A program made the position numbers and the translations under genes. Below are positions 24,162 to 33,615 of a stretch of DNA of 64,000 bases, piece after piece. The notes under the pieces were generated by a model that saw only the letters and a list, made by a program, of their open reading frames with translations, made no database searches and had not been told where the DNA came from. This DNA is from Bacillota bacterium. GTDB taxonomy: Bacteria > Bacillota > Clostridia > Acetivibrionales > JANLFN01. Within the stretch, counting starts at the first letter, position 1, and the number at the start of each line of letters is the position of its first letter. The DNA is taken from NCBI GenBank assembly GCA_023397675.1, contig JAEWTV010000031.1, forward strand, positions 104,289-168,288. Direction: 5' to 3'.

Positions 24162-25409
24162 ATGAGTAATTATTTTACTGAAAAAACAAACTTTTTTGGA
24201 AACACCAATCCTGAGGAACTAATTAAAAAATACGGCAGCCCTTTGTATGTATATAATGAGGCAGTATTTAGAAAAAGCTGTTCAGATGTTGCAAATCTCG
24301 TTAAATATGAAAGATTCAATGCAGATTACTCCATCAAAGCAAATTCCAACCTGCATTTAATTGAAATTGCACATGAAGAAGGGCTTCATGCGGATGCTAT
24401 GTCTCCTGGAGAGATATACGTTCTTCTGAAAGCCGGTTTCAAGCCTGAGGAAATATTATATGTATGCAATAATGTTTCAGAAGAAGAAATGAAGTATGCC
24501 ATAGAAAAAGGAGTTTGTACAAGTATAGATTCCATTTCCCAGCTAAAGCAGTTCGGAAAGCTTAACCCGGGCGGAAAAGTAGCAGTCCGCTTTAATCCGG
24601 GAGTAGGAGCAGGACACCATGAGAAGGTTGTTACTGCAGGAAAGAAAACCAAATTTGGAGTAAATCTCGACCTCGTTAATGAGATCAAGGATATAGCTAG
24701 AGAATACAATCTTAAAATAGTAGGTATTAATCAACATATAGGTTCACTTTTTATGGAAGCTGATCCTTATATTCAGGGAGTAAAGTCAATCCTGAGTGTA
24801 GCTCAACAGTTTGAAGATCTGGAATTTGTAGATTTCGGCGGCGGATTGGGTATTCCTTATCACAAGCAGGAAAATCAGGAACGCTTGAATATAAACGAAT
24901 TAGGTCAAAAGCTTACCGAAATTGTACATGAGTGGATGGCAAGTTACGGAAAGAATATAAGAGTCAGAATTGAACCAGGCAGGTATGTGGTTGCCGAAAG
25001 CTCCGTACTGCTTGGAACTGTATATGCAATCAAGAAAAATTATGGCATAAAATATATAGGAACAGATTTAGGCTTCAATGTACTTGCAAGACCTGTTATG
25101 TATGATTCACACCATGACATTGAGGTTTACAGGAGCGGAGAAAGTGTTGATGGCAGTAAGGAGCCTGTTACTGTTGTTGGTAACATATGTGAGAGCGGAG
25201 ATATAATTGCCAAAGAAAGACTGCTGCCTGTAATACAGGAAAAGGATATTCTTGGAGTTATGGATGCCGGTGCTTATGGGTATTCAATGAGCTCAAACTA
25301 CAATAACCGCTTAAGACCTGCTGAAGTGCTTATTACAAAGGACGGAAAAGATGTTCTTATTCGCAGAAGGGATACTTTGGAAGATTTAATGAGAAATTAT
25401 GAAATATAA
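24162..25409 (+). CDS. lysA: Diaminopimelate decarboxylase
   Basis: PLP enzyme of 415 residues that turns meso-diaminopimelate into lysine in the last step of lysine synthesis. The PLP lysine is in NADYSIKANSN (about residue 58). Glycine-rich FGGGLGIPY, the HIGS segment, EPGRYVV and the active-site CESGD and YGYSMSSNYN near the C-terminus are all present. GGAGGAATAAC gives a strong ribosome binding site. No other lysine genes are near; no lysine riboswitch is visible. Confidence 0.93.
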   Translation: MSNYFTEKTNFFGNTNPEELIKKYGSPLYVYNEAVFRKSCSDVANLVKYERFNADYSIKANSNLHLIEIAHEEGLHADAMSPGEIYVLLKAGFKPEEILYVCNNVSEEEMKYAIEKGVCTSIDSISQLKQFGKLNPGGKVAVRFNPGVGAGHHEKVVTAGKKTKFGVNLDLVNEIKDIAREYNLKIVGINQHIGSLFMEADPYIQGVKSILSVAQQFEDLEFVDFGGGLGIPYHKQENQERLNINELGQKLTEIVHEWMASYGKNIRVRIEPGRYVVAESSVLLGTVYAIKKNYGIKYIGTDLGFNVLARPVMYDSHHDIEVYRSGESVDGSKEPVTVVGNICESGDIIAKERLLPVIQEKDILGVMDAGAYGYSMSSNYNNRLRPAEVLITKDGKDVLIRRRDTLEDLMRNYEI

Positions 25410-25472
25410 TACAATAATACCTCATATTTTGATATAATTTATTCAAATAATTTAAAAATGAGGTTATTGTAT

Positions 25473-26228
25473 ATGAAGGAAATATTTGTTGAGGGTAAGA
25501 ACCTGCCGGATGCGTACCACAAATCAATTTCTGAATTGTATCATCAGGGAGAAATAACAGAATGTCCTGATTATAACCAGAAACAGAAGGAATGCAGTAT
25601 GACAATATTTATTGAACAGCCTCTTTTGGAACCAATGATAAGTAAACTGTTTATCGGGGGTTATGAGGAACTGGAACAATACAGGCAGGAAGTCCTTGAT
25701 GGTATATTGGATTTCAGAATAGGGCATGGGTGGTCCTATACATATCATTCGAGAATTGCCGAACAGCTTCCTTTTATATACGAAGAGCTTAAAAGAAATC
25801 CCTTCAGCAGAAGGGCTGTAATAGACATTAGGGACTGGAAGGCTGATACTAGAAAAGGTAATGACAGCCCAGCTTGTCTTCAGCATATACAATATTTTAT
25901 CAGGGACAACAAGCTTCACTGTAAGGTTCTGATGAGAAGCAACGATGCTCCTGAAGCAACCTTTATGAATATGTTTGCATTCATAATGCTTCAAAAGAGA
26001 GTTGCCGACACTGTCGGGGCTGAAATGGGCAACTATACCCACAGGGCAAACTCCTTTCATTGCTATGAAAAGGATTTCAAGCTTATTGAAGGCTATATAA
26101 AGGGAATCGAAGGTGACCAGGATATTACTTATGATTACGAAGGCTTCTTCAAGGACTTAATGGAGGAGAGCAGGCCGAATATAGACAAAAAGGTTGAACA
26201 GGTAAGAAATAATATAAAAGATATTTAA
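25473..26228 (+). CDS. Thymidylate synthase-like protein
   Basis: The 251-residue protein has the thymidylate synthase fold in its C-terminal half: DSPACLQHIQYFIRD (with the catalytic-type cysteine), RSNDAPEATFMNMFAFIMLQ (the S-x-D and Asn positions that bind dUMP) and NYTHRANSFHCYEKDF. The canonical PPCH is PACL, and the N-terminal part differs from classical ThyA. It may be a divergent thymidylate synthase or a relative that modifies another pyrimidine. The ATG at 25473 has GAGG upstream; ATG 25458 is an alternative. Confidence 0.75.
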   Translation: MKEIFVEGKNLPDAYHKSISELYHQGEITECPDYNQKQKECSMTIFIEQPLLEPMISKLFIGGYEELEQYRQEVLDGILDFRIGHGWSYTYHSRIAEQLPFIYEELKRNPFSRRAVIDIRDWKADTRKGNDSPACLQHIQYFIRDNKLHCKVLMRSNDAPEATFMNMFAFIMLQKRVADTVGAEMGNYTHRANSFHCYEKDFKLIEGYIKGIEGDQDITYDYEGFFKDLMEESRPNIDKKVEQVRNNIKDI

Positions 26229-26293
26229 GAAGTATAGGAGGATATCTCCTACGCAAATAAACTTTACAGTACTTTTATATTGATAAAAAGTCC

Positions 26294-26322
26294 TTGACAT
26301 TTATTTCATATATTTCTATAAT
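26294..26322 (+). promoter_or_regulatory. Promoter of the glycine-riboswitch operon
   Basis: TTGACA (26294-26299) and TATAAT (26317-26322), both perfect, are 17 bases apart. Confidence 0.88.
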
Positions 26323-26355
26323 GTTAACTAATAATTAAATAAAGTCGGATGATTG

Positions 26356-26515
26356 ATGAGGGAGAGTTGTTCCCTGCTAATAAGGGAATACACCGAAGGA
26401 GTTGCACTCTCAGGTAGAATAGACCTCATTATGACGGACCTCTGGAGAGACCGGAAGGCGCCGAAGGGGCAAAGGCTTGAAAAAGCTATAATCTCTCAGG
26501 CAAAAGGACAGAGCA
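26356..26515 (+). promoter_or_regulatory. Tandem glycine riboswitch
   Basis: Two gcvT-type aptamers follow each other. Conserved blocks of the first are GGGAGAG, CACCGAAGGAG and CTCTCAGGTA; those of the second are CTGGAGAGACCGG, GGCGCCGAAGGGGCAAA and CTCTCAGGCAAAAGGACAG. Between them is a short linker, as in cooperative glycine riboswitches. A terminator lies 36 bases further on. The controlled genes are an aminotransferase and serA, so glycine would tune serine synthesis. Whether glycine turns the operon on or off cannot be told by eye. Confidence 0.93.
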
Positions 26516-26550
26516 GCAGTAAAGAATGTTTTCTTTTCGTGCGTTTACAG

Positions 26551-26583
26551 AGGTCAAATTTATTTTAATTTGGCTTTTTTTAT
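26551..26583 (+). terminator. Expression-platform terminator of the glycine riboswitch
   Basis: GTCAAATT and AATTTGGC pair around TATTTT and run into seven T residues, 45 bases before the aminotransferase start. Confidence 0.8.
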
Positions 26584-26627
26584 TGCTATTTTTGTATTTT
26601 ATTATTTATATAATGGAGGTAATTACC

Positions 26628-27782
26628 ATGCAAAAAGAAAAACTTTTAATGACACCCGGACCGACAATGATTCCCCCAAGTGTTCTTGAGGTAATGAGCA
26701 GACAAATCATTCATCATAGAACAAAGGATTTTGAAGCAACCTTTGATGGCTTGCAAGAAGATTTGAAATTTGTATTTCAGACTAAAAACGTTGTACTTAT
26801 ATTCTCATCATCCGGAACAGGAGCAATGGAATCAGCAGTAGTAAATATGTTCTCACCTGGTGATAAAGTACTTGCAATAAGTATCGGAGCATTCGGCGAC
26901 AGGTTTGCTGATATAGCAAAAACCTTCGGACTTAACGTTGAAAAGCTTGCTGTTAATTGGGGCGAAGCTGTTAATCCTGAAGATGTTAAGAAGATTTTAG
27001 ATGCAGATAAAAACCATGAAATAAAGGGTATATTGGTAACCCACAATGAAACTTCAACAGGTGTTACAAATGATATTGAAGCAATAGGTAAGCTTGTAAA
27101 AGGAACCGATAGACTTTTAATAGTTGATGCTATAAGTTCTATGGGCGGACTGGACCTCAAAACTGATGAATGGGGCGTTGACGTTGTTGTTACTGGTTCA
27201 CAAAAAGGACTTATGGCACCTCCCGGACTCGCATTTGTAAGCATAAGCGAAAAAGCATGGCAAGCTTATGAAAAATCAACCCTTCCTAAATTCTATTGGG
27301 ATTACAAAAAGTATAAAAAGGGTATTTTAAAGGAAGTATCGGAAAATCCTCCATATACACCTGCAATATCGCTTATTACAGGTCAGGCACAGGCTCTTAA
27401 GCTTATAAAAGAGGAAGGCCTTCAGAATGTTTTTGACAGGCATGCAAAGCTTGCTATTGCTACGCAAAAAGGTGTTGAGGCATTGGGGCTTACACTTTTC
27501 CCGAAGCAGGAAGTTTCTTCCAATATAATTACTGCTGTTAATGCACCAGAAGGTATTGATATAGAAAAAGTAAGGAAAATAATGAATAGCAAGTATGATA
27601 TCATGGTAACCGGAGGACAGAAGCACCTTAAGGGCAAAATCTTCAGAATAGGACACTGCGGTTTTGTTGATGGTTTTGATCTTATCAAAACATTCGCTGC
27701 ACTTGAGTTCGCTTTAGCAGAGGTCGGATATAAGGTTGAATTTGGTTCTTCACTTAGCGCAGTACAGAAGGCACTCATATAG
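26628..27782 (+). CDS. Class V aminotransferase (alanine-glyoxylate / serine-pyruvate type)
   Basis: PLP enzyme of 384 residues. It has MTPGPTMIPPSVL near the start, SSGTGAMESAV in the cofactor pocket, and the PLP lysine in VTGSQKGLMAPPG. By family it could be alanine-glyoxylate, serine-glyoxylate or phosphohydroxypyruvate aminotransferase. Because serA follows directly and no classical serC is near, a role in serine synthesis is the best inference. The ATG at 26628 follows GGAGGTAATT; the frame is open upstream but that part belongs to the riboswitch. Confidence 0.85.
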   Translation: MQKEKLLMTPGPTMIPPSVLEVMSRQIIHHRTKDFEATFDGLQEDLKFVFQTKNVVLIFSSSGTGAMESAVVNMFSPGDKVLAISIGAFGDRFADIAKTFGLNVEKLAVNWGEAVNPEDVKKILDADKNHEIKGILVTHNETSTGVTNDIEAIGKLVKGTDRLLIVDAISSMGGLDLKTDEWGVDVVVTGSQKGLMAPPGLAFVSISEKAWQAYEKSTLPKFYWDYKKYKKGILKEVSENPPYTPAISLITGQAQALKLIKEEGLQNVFDRHAKLAIATQKGVEALGLTLFPKQEVSSNIITAVNAPEGIDIEKVRKIMNSKYDIMVTGGQKHLKGKIFRIGHCGFVDGFDLIKTFAALEFALAEVGYKVEFGSSLSAVQKALI

Positions 27783-27828
27783 AAATACCTTGTAAATAGC
27801 ATAAAATAATATGTTTGGAGGGTTTTTA

Positions 27829-29433
27829 GTGAAAGTTATAGTAACAGAAAGAATTGCAGAAGATGGTATAAACTATCTTAAAGAAAATGGTTTTGACGTA
27901 GATACTAAATATGGAATTTCTCATGAAGATTTGCTGAATATCATAGAAGAATACGATGCAATTATTGTAAGAAGTGTAACAAGAGTTAATGAGGAATTGA
28001 TTGCAAGAGGTAAGAACCTCAAGGTTGCAGGACGTGCAGGTAATGGTATTGATAACATTGATGTTGAAGCATGTACCAAGAGAGGTATCATTGTTGTTAA
28101 CACTCCTGAAAGCAACATAATGGCAGCTGCTGAACTTGCAGTAGGTCATGCATTTGCAATATTCAGAAATATACCTCAGGCAAATCAGGCAGGAAGAAAC
28201 AAGGATTTCAGAAGAAACAGATTCCTTGGCAATGAACTTGATGAAAAAACTGCAGGTATAATCGGACTTGGAAGAATAGGTTCAATTGTTGCTACAAAGC
28301 TTAAAGGCTGCAATATGAAGGTTGTTGCGTATGACCCTTATATTACTGACGAAAGATTTAAACTTTTGGGAGTAACAAAATGTGAAACCCTTGAAGAACT
28401 TCTTGTTAAGTCTGACCTTATATCAATTCATACTCCAAAGACACCTGAAACTTACGGCATACTTGGAGAAAAGGAACTCAGCAAGTGTAAAAAGGGTGTA
28501 AGGATCGTAAACGCAGCAAGAGGCGGTCTGGTAAATGAAAAAGCACTTTATAATGCAATCAGGGAAGGTCAGGTTGCAGCAGCAGCTCTTGATGTCCTTG
28601 ATCCTGAACCGAATTATGATAAGAAGCCTGAAGATCAGACCTATGAAAATCCTCTCCTTGAGCTTGACAATGTAATAGTTACTCCTCATCTCGGTGCTTC
28701 CACTGCAGAGGCAAATTACAATGTTGGTACTGCTATTGCAAAGCTGGTTGGAGATGCATTAAACGGTGAAATGGTTGCTGCTGTAAATATGCCTCCGATG
28801 AAGACAAAGGATTTAAGCAGTCTTAAGCCATATCTTGATCTTGCGGAAGTTCTTGGTAAAATTTATTATCAAGCTGAAAAGGATACAGTACAAAAGATTG
28901 AAATCATATACAGCGGAGACCTTGCTGATGTAGAAACAAAGGTAATGTCACTGTCTGTTTTGAAAGGATTCCTTGAACCTGTCAGAAAAGAAAAAATCAA
29001 CTATGTTAATGCAGAGCTTATGCTTAAAAATATGGGCATAGAGCTTACAGAAAGCAAAAGCTCACAGCTTGAAAAATATACAAACCTTATAACTGTAAGG
29101 TTTATAACAAAGAATAGAGTTCAGAGTGTATCCGGAACAATATTTGCAAAGGAAGAAATAAGAATAGTTGACTTCTTCGGGTATAAGCTTGATTTCGAGC
29201 CTACACCGTATGTAATTGCTATTCAGAATGTCGATAAGCCGGGTATAATAGGTAAAATCGGTACTATCCTTGGAGAAAACGGAATTAACATTGCTGCAAT
29301 GCAGTGGAGCAGAAACCATAAAAATGAAAAAGCAGTTGCCTTTGTAAGCGTAGATGGTGAAGTTGGTAACCAGGTACTCGAGAAGTTAAAGAGTATTGAT
29401 GGGGTGCTTAAGGCTTCGAGACTCAGTTTCTAA
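27829..29433 (+). CDS. serA: D-3-phosphoglycerate dehydrogenase
   Basis: Makes 3-phosphohydroxypyruvate, the first step of serine synthesis. The 534-residue protein is the long form: a catalytic domain with the NAD-binding GLGRIGSIVA, active-site NAARGGLVNE and HLGASTAEA, then an intervening domain, then a C-terminal ACT domain (AIQNVDKPGIIGKIGTIL) for serine feedback. The GTG start at 27829 is preferred because GGAGGG lies 8 bases before it; ATG 27811 would cover that site. Co-transcribed with the aminotransferase under the glycine riboswitch. Confidence 0.95.
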   Translation: MKVIVTERIAEDGINYLKENGFDVDTKYGISHEDLLNIIEEYDAIIVRSVTRVNEELIARGKNLKVAGRAGNGIDNIDVEACTKRGIIVVNTPESNIMAAAELAVGHAFAIFRNIPQANQAGRNKDFRRNRFLGNELDEKTAGIIGLGRIGSIVATKLKGCNMKVVAYDPYITDERFKLLGVTKCETLEELLVKSDLISIHTPKTPETYGILGEKELSKCKKGVRIVNAARGGLVNEKALYNAIREGQVAAAALDVLDPEPNYDKKPEDQTYENPLLELDNVIVTPHLGASTAEANYNVGTAIAKLVGDALNGEMVAAVNMPPMKTKDLSSLKPYLDLAEVLGKIYYQAEKDTVQKIEIIYSGDLADVETKVMSLSVLKGFLEPVRKEKINYVNAELMLKNMGIELTESKSSQLEKYTNLITVRFITKNRVQSVSGTIFAKEEIRIVDFFGYKLDFEPTPYVIAIQNVDKPGIIGKIGTILGENGINIAAMQWSRNHKNEKAVAFVSVDGEVGNQVLEKLKSIDGVLKASRLSF

Positions 29434-29440
29434 AACACTT

Positions 29441-29478
29441 AAAACTCCTGCCAAAACCGGCGGGAGTTTAATTTTCTT
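29441..29478 (+). terminator. Terminator of the serine operon
   Basis: AAACTCCTGCC and GGCGGGAGTTT form a long hairpin followed by TAATTTTCTTT. Confidence 0.85.
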
Positions 29479-29568
29479 TCTAGTATTTATTATGTAAACT
29501 TGAATAAAATTTAAAATAATATTAAAATATAAAAATGCGGAAAAAATTATAACAGATAGGAGCATCTA

Positions 29569-30339
29569 ATGGGAACTTTATTAGAAGGTAGAAATGTACT
29601 CATCATGGGTTTGAGAAACAAATGGAGTATTGCATGGGGAATTGCCAAGGAAGCCTATAGCGAAGGTGCAAATGTAATTCTTACATATCTGGGTGAAAGA
29701 GAAAAGGAAGATGTTGAAAAGCTTGCAAAAGAGCTTGGAAATCCTAACCTTTATAGCTGTGATATTTCCAGTGATGAACAGATAGACAGCCTGTTTAACA
29801 GTATAGAAAAAGACTATGGAAAGATTCATGGACTTGTTCATGCAATAGCACATGCTAAAAGCGAAGATATGAGGAACGACTTCGTAAATACTTCAAGGGA
29901 CGGCTTTGCACATGCACTTGATATTAGTGCTTATTCACTGGTTGCAGTAACAAGAGCTGCACACAAGCTGATGACTGATGGCGGAAGCGTAGTTACGCTG
30001 ACTTATTATGGTGCAGACAAAGTATTCTCCGGATATAATGTAATGGGCGTTGCAAAAGCAGCACTTGAAGCAAGCGTAAGATATCTTGCAAGTGATCTTG
30101 GTAAGGACGGTATAAGGGTTAATGCAATATCAGCAGGTCCTATAAAAACACTTTCTGCAAAGGGTGTTAAGGACTTTGGAAATATACTTGATACTGTTGA
30201 GGAAAAGTCACCTATAAGAAGAAGAGTTAATCCTACTGATGTAGGTAAGACTTCATTATATCTTTTAAGTGACCTCGCAAGCGGTGTAACAGGTGAAGTT
30301 TTGTTTGTTGACGGCGGATTCAACATAATGGGTATATAA
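29569..30339 (+). CDS. fabI: Enoyl-[acyl-carrier-protein] reductase FabI
   Basis: Reduces enoyl-ACP in the last step of each fatty-acid elongation round. The 256-residue short-chain dehydrogenase has the FabI-type N-terminus (MGLRNKWSIAWGIA), and the catalytic Tyr and Lys six residues apart in YNVMGVAKAALEA, followed by SAGPIKT. It stands alone, away from a fab cluster. Transcription control is not visible: I see no FapR or FabT operator. Confidence 0.92.
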   Translation: MGTLLEGRNVLIMGLRNKWSIAWGIAKEAYSEGANVILTYLGEREKEDVEKLAKELGNPNLYSCDISSDEQIDSLFNSIEKDYGKIHGLVHAIAHAKSEDMRNDFVNTSRDGFAHALDISAYSLVAVTRAAHKLMTDGGSVVTLTYYGADKVFSGYNVMGVAKAALEASVRYLASDLGKDGIRVNAISAGPIKTLSAKGVKDFGNILDTVEEKSPIRRRVNPTDVGKTSLYLLSDLASGVTGEVLFVDGGFNIMGI

Positions 30340-30372
30340 GTTGTTTTATCAAAATTTAAGTAAGTAAGTTCA

Positions 30373-30404
30373 CAGCCATGGCATCAGCCATGGCTTATTG
30401 TTTT
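30373..30404 (+). terminator. Terminator of fabI
   Basis: AGCCATGGC and GCCATGGCT form a perfect stem, followed by TATTGTTTT. Confidence 0.75.
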
Positions 30405-30563
30405 AGTACGGGGACGGTTCTCAATTTCTTGATATTCTGAAAGTTTGTAAGCGCCCAATATAAAGTTGAACAATCATTTCAAATCAAATATAATTAGATT
30501 GGCATGTTTTTTAACAATGTCCAAAGCTTCCAGTTAAGACTACATAACAAAGGTGATAATTTG

Positions 30564-33047
30564 ATGCTTGCAGAAAAGACATGGGTTTATAGCAATAATC
30601 CCGTCAGTGACGTGGACATAATTTCCAAACGAGCCGGTATATCGCCGCTTCTTGCAAAGTTATTTCTAAGCAGAGGAATTAATGATATAAATTATATTCT
30701 TGATTTTATAAACCCTTCATTGAATAGCCTTAATGATCCTTTTTTACTCAAGGATATGGACAAGGCTGTTGAAAGAATATTAAAATCCATTGAAAAAAAA
30801 GAGAAAGTATTGATATATGGAGACTATGATGTAGACGGAACAACTGCAACGTCCATTCTATATAATTTTATCAAAACTCTGGATGTATGTGTTGATTACT
30901 TTATTCCAAACAGGCTGGAAGACGGGTATGGTTTGTCGGAATCAAGCATAGGAAAGGTATATGCTTATTCTCCAAACCTTATAATAACAGCCGACTGTGG
31001 TACAACCTCCATGGATGAAATAAGACAGCTTATGGACTCCGAGATTGATGTAATAGTAACTGACCATCACGAATGTACAGAACAGCTTCCTAATGCTTAT
31101 GCAGTGGTAAACCCCTGCAGGCCTGACTGTACATATCCGTTTAAGGAATTGGCCGGGGTCGGGGTTGCATATAAGCTGATAACGGCTTTATGTATGAAGC
31201 TGAATCTTGGTAGCAGGTATAACGATTATCTGGACCTTGTGGCGCTTGGTACAGTTGCGGATGTTGTGCCCCTGATTGAAGAAAACAGGATACTTGTCAA
31301 ATATGGCATAGATTTAATTGAAAATACCAATAACATTGGGTTAAAAGCACTTGCTGATAGCTGTACTTTAAAAGATAAAAGGATAAATTCATGGACAATA
31401 GGTTTCGTACTGGGCCCACGTATAAATGCAGCAGGACGTACAGGAGATGCTTCAAGAGCTGTAAGGCTTTTTACAACTATGGATGAAAAGGAAGCAACAG
31501 ACCTTGTCGATGTTCTTAATGATGCTAATAAATACAGACAGGACACCGAAGCGGAAATACTTGAACAGGTTATAAATTATGTAGAGAAGCAGATAGATCT
31601 CAGTACGGAGAAAGTAATAGTTGTATCTGGAGATGGATGGCACCATGGAATTATTGGTATTGTTGCTTCCAAAATTACTGACAGGTATTACAGGCCTTGT
31701 ATTTTAATTTCCTGCGAAAATGGCCAAGGACGGGGTTCGGGGAGAAGTATTGAAGGTTTTAATTTATTTACAGCCTTAAGCAACCAGGCATCTTTACTTG
31801 AAAAGTTCGGTGGACATGAGCTTGCTGCAGGATTGACAATTAAAAAGGAAAATATCAGCGAATTCCGTAAAAGAATTAATGAGTATGCAGATGGGGTTTT
31901 AACGCCTGAAGACATGATACCTAAGATTAAAGTAGATTTACCGGTATCAAGGGAAGATTTGACCATTCAGAATATCAGAGATTTGGACAGGCTTGCTCCC
32001 TTTGGAGCAGGTAATCCAAGCCCTGTTTTTATTTGTGAAACGCTTAAGATACAATCCGCAAGAACAGTTGGAGAAGGAAAACACTTAAAGCTCGGGGTTG
32101 ACTGCGGGGGGGCTGTTTTTGATGCTATCGGCTTTAATATGGGAGGGCTTTCAGAAACTCTTAACACCGGCGATCATATTGATGCCGCCTGTTCGTTGGA
32201 GATAAATACATGGAATTCAGTTGACAGGATACAGCTCAATCTGAAGGATGTCGTTAAGGACATTGAAACACGTGTCGGCAATGAATATTTCTATACACTT
32301 GACAGCAGCCTTGAATCGTGCGGGCTTGAGGATATATTAGGTGAAAGCCAAAGTGCGGTTTTGGATTTGATAAGCGGTCTTAATAATATTTCAATTAATG
32401 AGATTCTTAGTTTAGAAGGTGCTAATGTTATACTGGTTAATTCACTAGAAGCCATTTCTGAATTGAAGGATGCCTTCAGAAATAACCCTGGGGCTATTAA
32501 AAAACCTCTAAAAATCTGTTATACTTGTTTTAATGGTTCTAAAAAGGATTTGCCTGTATTATTAATTAATCCTGACCCTTCAATTATTGATCTCAGTGGT
32601 TTTGAAAGGGTTATTTTTTATGGCGGCTGGATTTGTGCCGGTTATCTTGAAAAGCTGCTTGAAAAGGTTGATAGTAATAAAGTTTATGTAAATATAAAAA
32701 ACAATTCAATTATTTTGAATATTGTAGCCATTATACCTGAACGTCGTGATTTGGTGGCGATTTATCAATACATTAGAGCTAATCTCGGTAACGAGATTAA
32801 GGTAGATAATTTGTTTGACCTTGCTGAAAAAATTTCTGAAAGCTATAAGATTGATATAAATTACTTTAAACTTAAAAAAGGACTTGAAATTCTGGAACAG
32901 GTGGATATCCTTGAAAAAAGCATGACAGGGAAATATGGGATGTCTATTGTGATTAAAGACAAAAAAGAAAAGGCTAATCTGGAAAGTTCAATATTATACA
33001 GAAAGTTTCAGTCTTTAAAGTACATCGATGGAAAGCTTGAAGCGTAG
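30564..33047 (+). CDS. recJ: Single-stranded-DNA exonuclease RecJ
   Basis: 5'-3' single-strand exonuclease of DNA repair and recombination. The 827-residue protein shows the DHH phosphoesterase motifs: GDYDVDG (Asp87, 89, 91), TADCG, TDHHE (Asp167-His168-His169), then GPRINAAGR and the DHHA1 motif GGHELAAG. An OB-fold part and a long C-terminal extension follow, as in Firmicute RecJ. The ATG at 30564 follows AAAGGTGAT; the earlier ATG 30504 has no such site. It is followed by apt and rel, a common Firmicute order. Confidence 0.93.
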   Translation: MLAEKTWVYSNNPVSDVDIISKRAGISPLLAKLFLSRGINDINYILDFINPSLNSLNDPFLLKDMDKAVERILKSIEKKEKVLIYGDYDVDGTTATSILYNFIKTLDVCVDYFIPNRLEDGYGLSESSIGKVYAYSPNLIITADCGTTSMDEIRQLMDSEIDVIVTDHHECTEQLPNAYAVVNPCRPDCTYPFKELAGVGVAYKLITALCMKLNLGSRYNDYLDLVALGTVADVVPLIEENRILVKYGIDLIENTNNIGLKALADSCTLKDKRINSWTIGFVLGPRINAAGRTGDASRAVRLFTTMDEKEATDLVDVLNDANKYRQDTEAEILEQVINYVEKQIDLSTEKVIVVSGDGWHHGIIGIVASKITDRYYRPCILISCENGQGRGSGRSIEGFNLFTALSNQASLLEKFGGHELAAGLTIKKENISEFRKRINEYADGVLTPEDMIPKIKVDLPVSREDLTIQNIRDLDRLAPFGAGNPSPVFICETLKIQSARTVGEGKHLKLGVDCGGAVFDAIGFNMGGLSETLNTGDHIDAACSLEINTWNSVDRIQLNLKDVVKDIETRVGNEYFYTLDSSLESCGLEDILGESQSAVLDLISGLNNISINEILSLEGANVILVNSLEAISELKDAFRNNPGAIKKPLKICYTCFNGSKKDLPVLLINPDPSIIDLSGFERVIFYGGWICAGYLEKLLEKVDSNKVYVNIKNNSIILNIVAIIPERRDLVAIYQYIRANLGNEIKVDNLFDLAEKISESYKIDINYFKLKKGLEILEQVDILEKSMTGKYGMSIVIKDKKEKANLESSILYRKFQSLKYIDGKLEA

Positions 33048-33061
33048 AGGGAGGAAGTATT

Positions 33062-33580
33062 ATGGATCTCAAAGAAAAATTAAGGCATGTAATTGGTTTC
33101 CCCAAGGAAGGTATCGATTTTATCGATATTACAACTGTTTTACAGGATTCAGAAGCATTAAAGCAGTGCATTGATGAAATGAATGAAAGAATATCAAAGA
33201 TGGGTGATTTTGATCTTATTGTGGGTCCTGAATCAAGGGGCTTTATATTTGGGGCACCGCTTGCTTATATTACCGGGAAGGGCTTTGTTCCGATACGTAA
33301 AAAAGGAAAGCTTCCATACAAGACTATTAAGGTTACCTATGATCTCGAGTATGGCACAGATACGCTTGAAATGCATGAAGATGCCATTAAGCCGGGTCAG
33401 AGTGTCATAATAGTAGACGACCTTTTGGCAACAGGGGGAACTACCGAATCAAATATCAAACTTGTTGAAAAGCTTGGTGGAAAGGTAGCAGGAATAGTAT
33501 TTTTTATAGAATTGGATTTCCTTAACGGAAGAGATAGATTAAAAGGATATAATGTTGAATCTTTGGTTAAATTCTCTTAA
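33062..33580 (+). CDS. apt: Adenine phosphoribosyltransferase
   Basis: Salvages adenine with PRPP to AMP. The 172-residue protein has the normal length and the PRPP-binding motif VIIVDDLLATGGT, plus the N-terminal FPKEGIDFIDIT and the flexible-loop region PIRKKGKLPYKT. It starts 14 bases after recJ behind AGGGAGGAAG. Confidence 0.96.
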   Translation: MDLKEKLRHVIGFPKEGIDFIDITTVLQDSEALKQCIDEMNERISKMGDFDLIVGPESRGFIFGAPLAYITGKGFVPIRKKGKLPYKTIKVTYDLEYGTDTLEMHEDAIKPGQSVIIVDDLLATGGTTESNIKLVEKLGGKVAGIVFFIELDFLNGRDRLKGYNVESLVKFS

Positions 33581-33615
33581 TATGTACTTATATACATTAT
33601 AACGGAGGCATTTTG

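Noticed and set aside
24100..24165. Lysine riboswitch before lysA
   Set aside because: Only 25 bases separate the regulator gene from lysA; there is no room for the aptamer.
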